A stretch of DNA of 64,000 nucleotides, taken from positions 37,636-101,635 of the forward strand of contig CAWEJL010000008.1 in NCBI GenBank assembly GCA_963809385.1, in the 5' to 3' direction. Of the stretch, positions 61,663-64,000 are shown piece after piece. A program made the position numbers and the translations under genes. The stretch is from JAKAIY01 sp963809385 (GTDB lineage Bacteria > Chloroflexota > Ktedonobacteria > Ktedonobacterales > JADMIN01). The notes under the pieces were generated by a model, which saw nothing but the letters and a program-made list of their open reading frames with translations, was not told where the DNA came from and searched no databases. The first letter of the stretch is position 1. Every line of letters begins with the position of its first letter.

Positions 61663-62919
61663 CTACCCTTGGTGCGCCGCGCTGACCTCCACGGCCTGCG
61701 CCTCACCGTCAGCCACAGGCGCCGTCTTGCGGGCGCGTGAGCCGGGCAGGCGGGGCAGCGCGATCAGCAGGGCCAGCACTGACAGGACTCCACCCAGAAC
61801 GAAGGGCGAGCCGATGCCGAGGCTGGAGCCGAACAGCGCGCCAGCCAGCAGAGGGCCGATCACGCGGCCTAGCCCGGCGATGCCCTGCGCCACGCCGAGC
61901 GTCGCGCCCTGGGCGCCCTCTGGGGCGGCGAAGGAGAGCAGCGCCGAAGAGGTCGGACTGACGGCTCCGTCGCCCGCGCTCAGCAGCGCCAGCGCCACCA
62001 ACATGATTCCCAGCGTCGTGCTGAAGGGCATCAGGAACAGGCCCACAGCCAGCAGCCCTAGCCCCAGGATCATCGTCGCGCGCTCGCCAATCCGCTTGAC
62101 GATCTGGGCGACCATCCCACCCTGCATCAGCACGATGATCACGCCGACATAGGTGAAGATATAGCCGTTCTCCAGGGCCTTCCAGCCGAAGACCTTCTGC
62201 GAGAAGAGCGGATAGACCGCTTCCATGGCCGTGAACGCCAGCGTGAAGATGAAGTTGATCAGCGCCAGCCGCGCCACCGCTGGGTTGCGCAGGATGCGCG
62301 CCCAGGCTGCCAGCCCGGACTCGCGCTGGACGCCCGCCGGGCTGGTTTCCACCGCTGCCCGCGCCTTGCGCGTCTCCGGCAGTAGCGCCAGCGCCAGGAC
62401 CGCGTTCACCAACGCCACGACCATCGCCACCCAGAAGGGCAGCCCGGCGCTCGGGCCCGCCAGCACACCGCCGACCGCCGGGCCAATCACGAAGCCCAGC
62501 CCGATGGAGGCGCCGATCAGGCCCATGCCGCGCGCGCGGCTCTCCGCCGTCGTCGTATCCGCCACCACCGCCTGCGCCGTGCCGATGTTCGACGCGCCCA
62601 TGCCGCCGATGAACCGCGCCAGCAGCAGGAGCCAGAGCGAGCCCGCCATCGCCGTCAGCGCGAACGAGAGCGCCTCGATCAGCAGCGAGACGATGATGAT
62701 TGGTTTGCGCCCGAAGCGGTCAGAGAGCGCGCCTAGCACCGGTGTAAAGAGGAACTGCGCCAGCGCGTAGACCGTCAGAATCAGGCCCACCTGCGCGGGA
62801 TTCGCTCCCAGCTTCTCGGCCCAGAACGGCAGCAGTGGCAGGATCAGCCCGAATCCCGCAATATCAATAAATACGGTCAGCGCCATCAACAGCAGTGGCG
62901 ACCGCCCTTTGCCTCGCAT
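61663..62919 (-). CDS. MFS efflux transporter, TetA type
   Basis: The transporter has 418 residues. Twelve membrane segments, DIAGFGLILPLLPFWAEKLG (TM1), GALSDRFGRKPIIIV (loop 2-3 motif), RFIGGMGASNIGTAQAVVAD and GLGFVIGPAVGGVLAG (motif C of drug/H+ antiporters) are seen. This is the TetA/Bmr-like group. The drug cannot be predicted. A PadR regulator gene is divergent, with two operators in the shared spacer, so efflux is likely induced by its ligand. Confidence 0.9.
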   Translation of the reverse strand: MRGKGRSPLLLMALTVFIDIAGFGLILPLLPFWAEKLGANPAQVGLILTVYALAQFLFTPVLGALSDRFGRKPIIIVSLLIEALSFALTAMAGSLWLLLLARFIGGMGASNIGTAQAVVADTTTAESRARGMGLIGASIGLGFVIGPAVGGVLAGPSAGLPFWVAMVVALVNAVLALALLPETRKARAAVETSPAGVQRESGLAAWARILRNPAVARLALINFIFTLAFTAMEAVYPLFSQKVFGWKALENGYIFTYVGVIIVLMQGGMVAQIVKRIGERATMILGLGLLAVGLFLMPFSTTLGIMLVALALLSAGDGAVSPTSSALLSFAAPEGAQGATLGVAQGIAGLGRVIGPLLAGALFGSSLGIGSPFVLGGVLSVLALLIALPRLPGSRARKTAPVADGEAQAVEVSAAHQG

Positions 62920-62974
62920 CGAAGATACCCCTATCCCGCGACGCGGCCAGCCCGCCGGAGCGCCGCGTCTCGAC

Positions 62975-62990
62975 TAGTCATGCTTGACTA
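62975..62990. promoter_or_regulatory. probable PadR operator 1
   Basis: TAGTCA-TGCT-TGACTA, a palindrome in the spacer between the MFS pump and PadR genes. Operator 2 is nearly its reverse complement. Confidence 0.75.
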
Positions 62991-63017
62991 ATCAAGGTAT
63001 ACCATCTTGTCGCGTGA

Positions 63018-63033
63018 TAGTCAAGTATGACTA
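63018..63033. promoter_or_regulatory. probable PadR operator 2
   Basis: TAGTCA-AGTA-TGACTA. Its reverse complement, TAGTCATACTTGACTA, differs from operator 1 at one base. The centres are 43 bp apart, close to four helical turns. Confidence 0.75.
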
Positions 63034-63087
63034 TACTGGTGTGCGGCGCCATGCGGGAGGTGTGGGAGTCGTGAGAAGGGCCAGGAT

Positions 63088-63663
63088 ATGAGCACGATGG
63101 ATTCCACCAGTCACGCCAGTTCTACCGCGGCGACCACCGCGACCGGCGTGGACGAGCGCGCGCTGCTGCTGCTCGGCATTCTGCGCGGGCAGAGCCAGCA
63201 CGGCTACCAGATCAACGAGCTGATCGAGCGCGACCTGGCCCATGTCACCGACATGAAGAAACCCACCGCCTACGCTTTGCTCGACCGGCTGGAGCAGAGC
63301 GGCGCGGTGAGCGTCCACACCGAGCGCGAGGGCGCGCGGCCCCCGCGCAAGGTCTACGCCATTACCCCAGTGGGTGAGCGGCGCTTCCTGGAGCTGTTGC
63401 GCGCCAACCTGGCCGAGGCCGACCGCGTGGCGTCGGCTGGCGATGTCGGGCTGATGTTCCTCGACGCTCTGCCGCGCGAGGAGGGGTTGGAGCTGCTGCG
63501 CAGCCGCCTCGCCCGTCTCGACGCGCAGATCGCGCTCTACGAGCAGTCACCCCACCACGGCCTGGGCCTTGGCGTAGACCTCACTGTCGAGCGCCAGCTC
63601 TCCCTGCTGCGCGCCGACCGGCTGTGGCTGGCGGGCGCGCTGGAGCGGCTGGCGGCGCTGTAG
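63088..63663 (+). CDS. PadR-family transcriptional regulator
   Basis: The 191-residue protein has an N-terminal winged helix: LLLLGILRGQSQHGYQINEL, KKPTAYALLDRLEQSGAV, and REGARPPRKVYAITPVGERR (wing). The C-terminal helices carry the dimer region (ERQLSLLRADRLWLAGALER). PadR proteins usually repress divergent efflux or detoxification genes and release DNA when a phenolic or drug ligand binds. The neighbouring TetA-type pump and the two palindromes fit this role. Confidence 0.92.
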   Translation: MSTMDSTSHASSTAATTATGVDERALLLLGILRGQSQHGYQINELIERDLAHVTDMKKPTAYALLDRLEQSGAVSVHTEREGARPPRKVYAITPVGERRFLELLRANLAEADRVASAGDVGLMFLDALPREEGLELLRSRLARLDAQIALYEQSPHHGLGLGVDLTVERQLSLLRADRLWLAGALERLAAL

Positions 63664-63672
63664 CCCGCGCGA

Positions 63673-63716
63673 CACCCCCTCTCCTCGCGGGAGAGGGGGC
63701 AGGGGGTGAGGTCGCC
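63673..63716. repeat. GC-rich palindromic intergenic repeat, copy 4
   Basis: CCCCCTCTCC, loop TCGC, GGGAGAGGGGG and tail CAGGGGGTGAGGTCGCC. It lies between convergent PadR and deacetylase genes. Confidence 0.8.
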
Positions 63717-63722
63717 TACCAC

Positions 63723-64000
63723 TTATGGGGCGATCAACTGGCTCAGCGGCACGATGTCGTAGCCCTTCGCACGCAGCCCCTCGATCACGCGGGGCAGCGC
63801 CTCCGGCTCATGCAGGCTGCCGGCGTGCATCAGGATGATCGCGCCGTTCTTCAGGTTCGGGCTATCCAGCACGCGGCTGACGATCTGGTCCGCTGTGCGT
63901 GTTGGGGTCCCAGTCAATCGTGTCAATGCTCCAGTAGACCGTGCGGAAGCCCAGCTTCGCGGCGTCGTTCAGCACCTGCGTGTTATAGGCGCCAAACGGG
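63723..64000 (-). CDS. polysaccharide deacetylase (NodB-like), C-terminal part, frameshifted at the edge
   Basis: The C-terminus reads TADQIVSRVLDSPNLKNGAI, then ILMHAGSLHEPEALPRVIEG and YDIVPLSQLIAP, typical of the last part of NodB domains (HxG...LP-x-I-I-x-x-L). Further in, PFGAYNTQVLNDAAKLGFRT and VYWSIDTIDWDPN continue in another frame, with a one-base shift near 63905. The active-site region lies beyond the window. Such enzymes remove acetyl groups from cell-wall or surface polysaccharides. Confidence 0.75.

Noticed and set aside
1..64000. CRISPR arrays, prophage, integrases, intact insertion sequences
   Set aside because: No regular spacer-repeat array, transposase or phage structural protein was seen.
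1..64000. tRNA and rRNA genes
   Set aside because: No cloverleaf with TTCRA arm or rRNA signature was found by eye; a tRNAscan or Rfam search would be decisive.

Overview
This is a GC-rich bacterial chromosomal window, densely packed with genes on both strands. No rRNA, tRNA, CRISPR array, phage or intact insertion sequence was recognised. The gene set suggests Chloroflexota, possibly Ktedonobacteria or a relative. The supporting genes are a split cytochrome b6/subunit IV-type bc complex with a cytochrome c-cupredoxin protein, a coproheme-decarboxylase-type HemQ, a large Ser/Thr kinase with membrane tail, DUF4012 and DUF6391-type proteins, and a XylR/ROK-type sugar locus. This placement is an inference from gene families; no marker phylogeny was possible.

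Layout. 1-6 kb: end of D-aminoacyl-tRNA deacylase, a small membrane protein, endonuclease V, PurC, an alpha/beta hydrolase, a YbaK-type deacylase and a membrane Ser/Thr kinase. 6-11.5 kb: a complete branched-chain amino-acid (Liv/HAAT) ABC transporter, with the binding-protein gene separated from the permease genes by a hairpin. 11.8-21.9 kb: MFS transporter, PrmC, a large DUF4012 protein, DUF6391 protein, methyltransferase, Ldh-type oxidoreductase and a secreted protein of six WTGTD repeats. 22.6-25.6 kb: HD-GYP protein, acetyltransferase and a two-gene ABC exporter. 26-32.4 kb: a ROK regulator with a XylR-like operator, a xylose-type ABC transporter and a Gfo/Idh/MocA oxidoreductase, all interrupted by frameshifts. 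32.4-36 kb: a toxin-antitoxin pair, proline iminopeptidase, polyamine-type acetyltransferase and CoA pyrophosphatase. 36.7-41.4 kb: ribosomal protein S1, a soluble histidine kinase, HemQ and a thioredoxin-like ferredoxin. 41.5-45.7 kb: PQQ-propeller lipoprotein, dual-specificity phosphatase, a glycolipid-type glycosyltransferase and L31. 45.9-49.6 kb: MFS transporter and an arsenic island (arsN, arsR, aquaglyceroporin, arsC) with two matching ArsR operators. 49.6-55 kb: respiratory operon (cytochrome b, subunit IV, Rieske, cytochrome c-cupredoxin fusion, large unknown membrane protein) behind a hairpin-rich leader. 55.5-64 kb: trehalose-6-phosphate synthase, a two-component system, a small membrane protein with an L7/L12-like motif, a decayed membrane gene, a TetA-type MFS pump divergent from a PadR regulator with two inverted operators, and the edge of a polysaccharide deacetylase.

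Two stretches (about 26.9-32.3 kb and 50.3-52.3 kb) contain many single-base frameshifts, although every reading frame stays recognisable and in order. This looks more like local sequence error than ancient decay, but that cannot be proved from the sequence. Three further isolated breaks lie near 15.1, 43.0 and 63.9 kb, with a fourth possible one near 60.4 kb.

The most interesting items are the bc operon with its cytochrome c-cupredoxin fusion and unknown polytopic partner, the six-repeat WTGTD secreted protein flanked by a duplicated intergenic element, the membrane-anchored L7/L12-like protein, and the paired operators of the ArsR and PadR systems.
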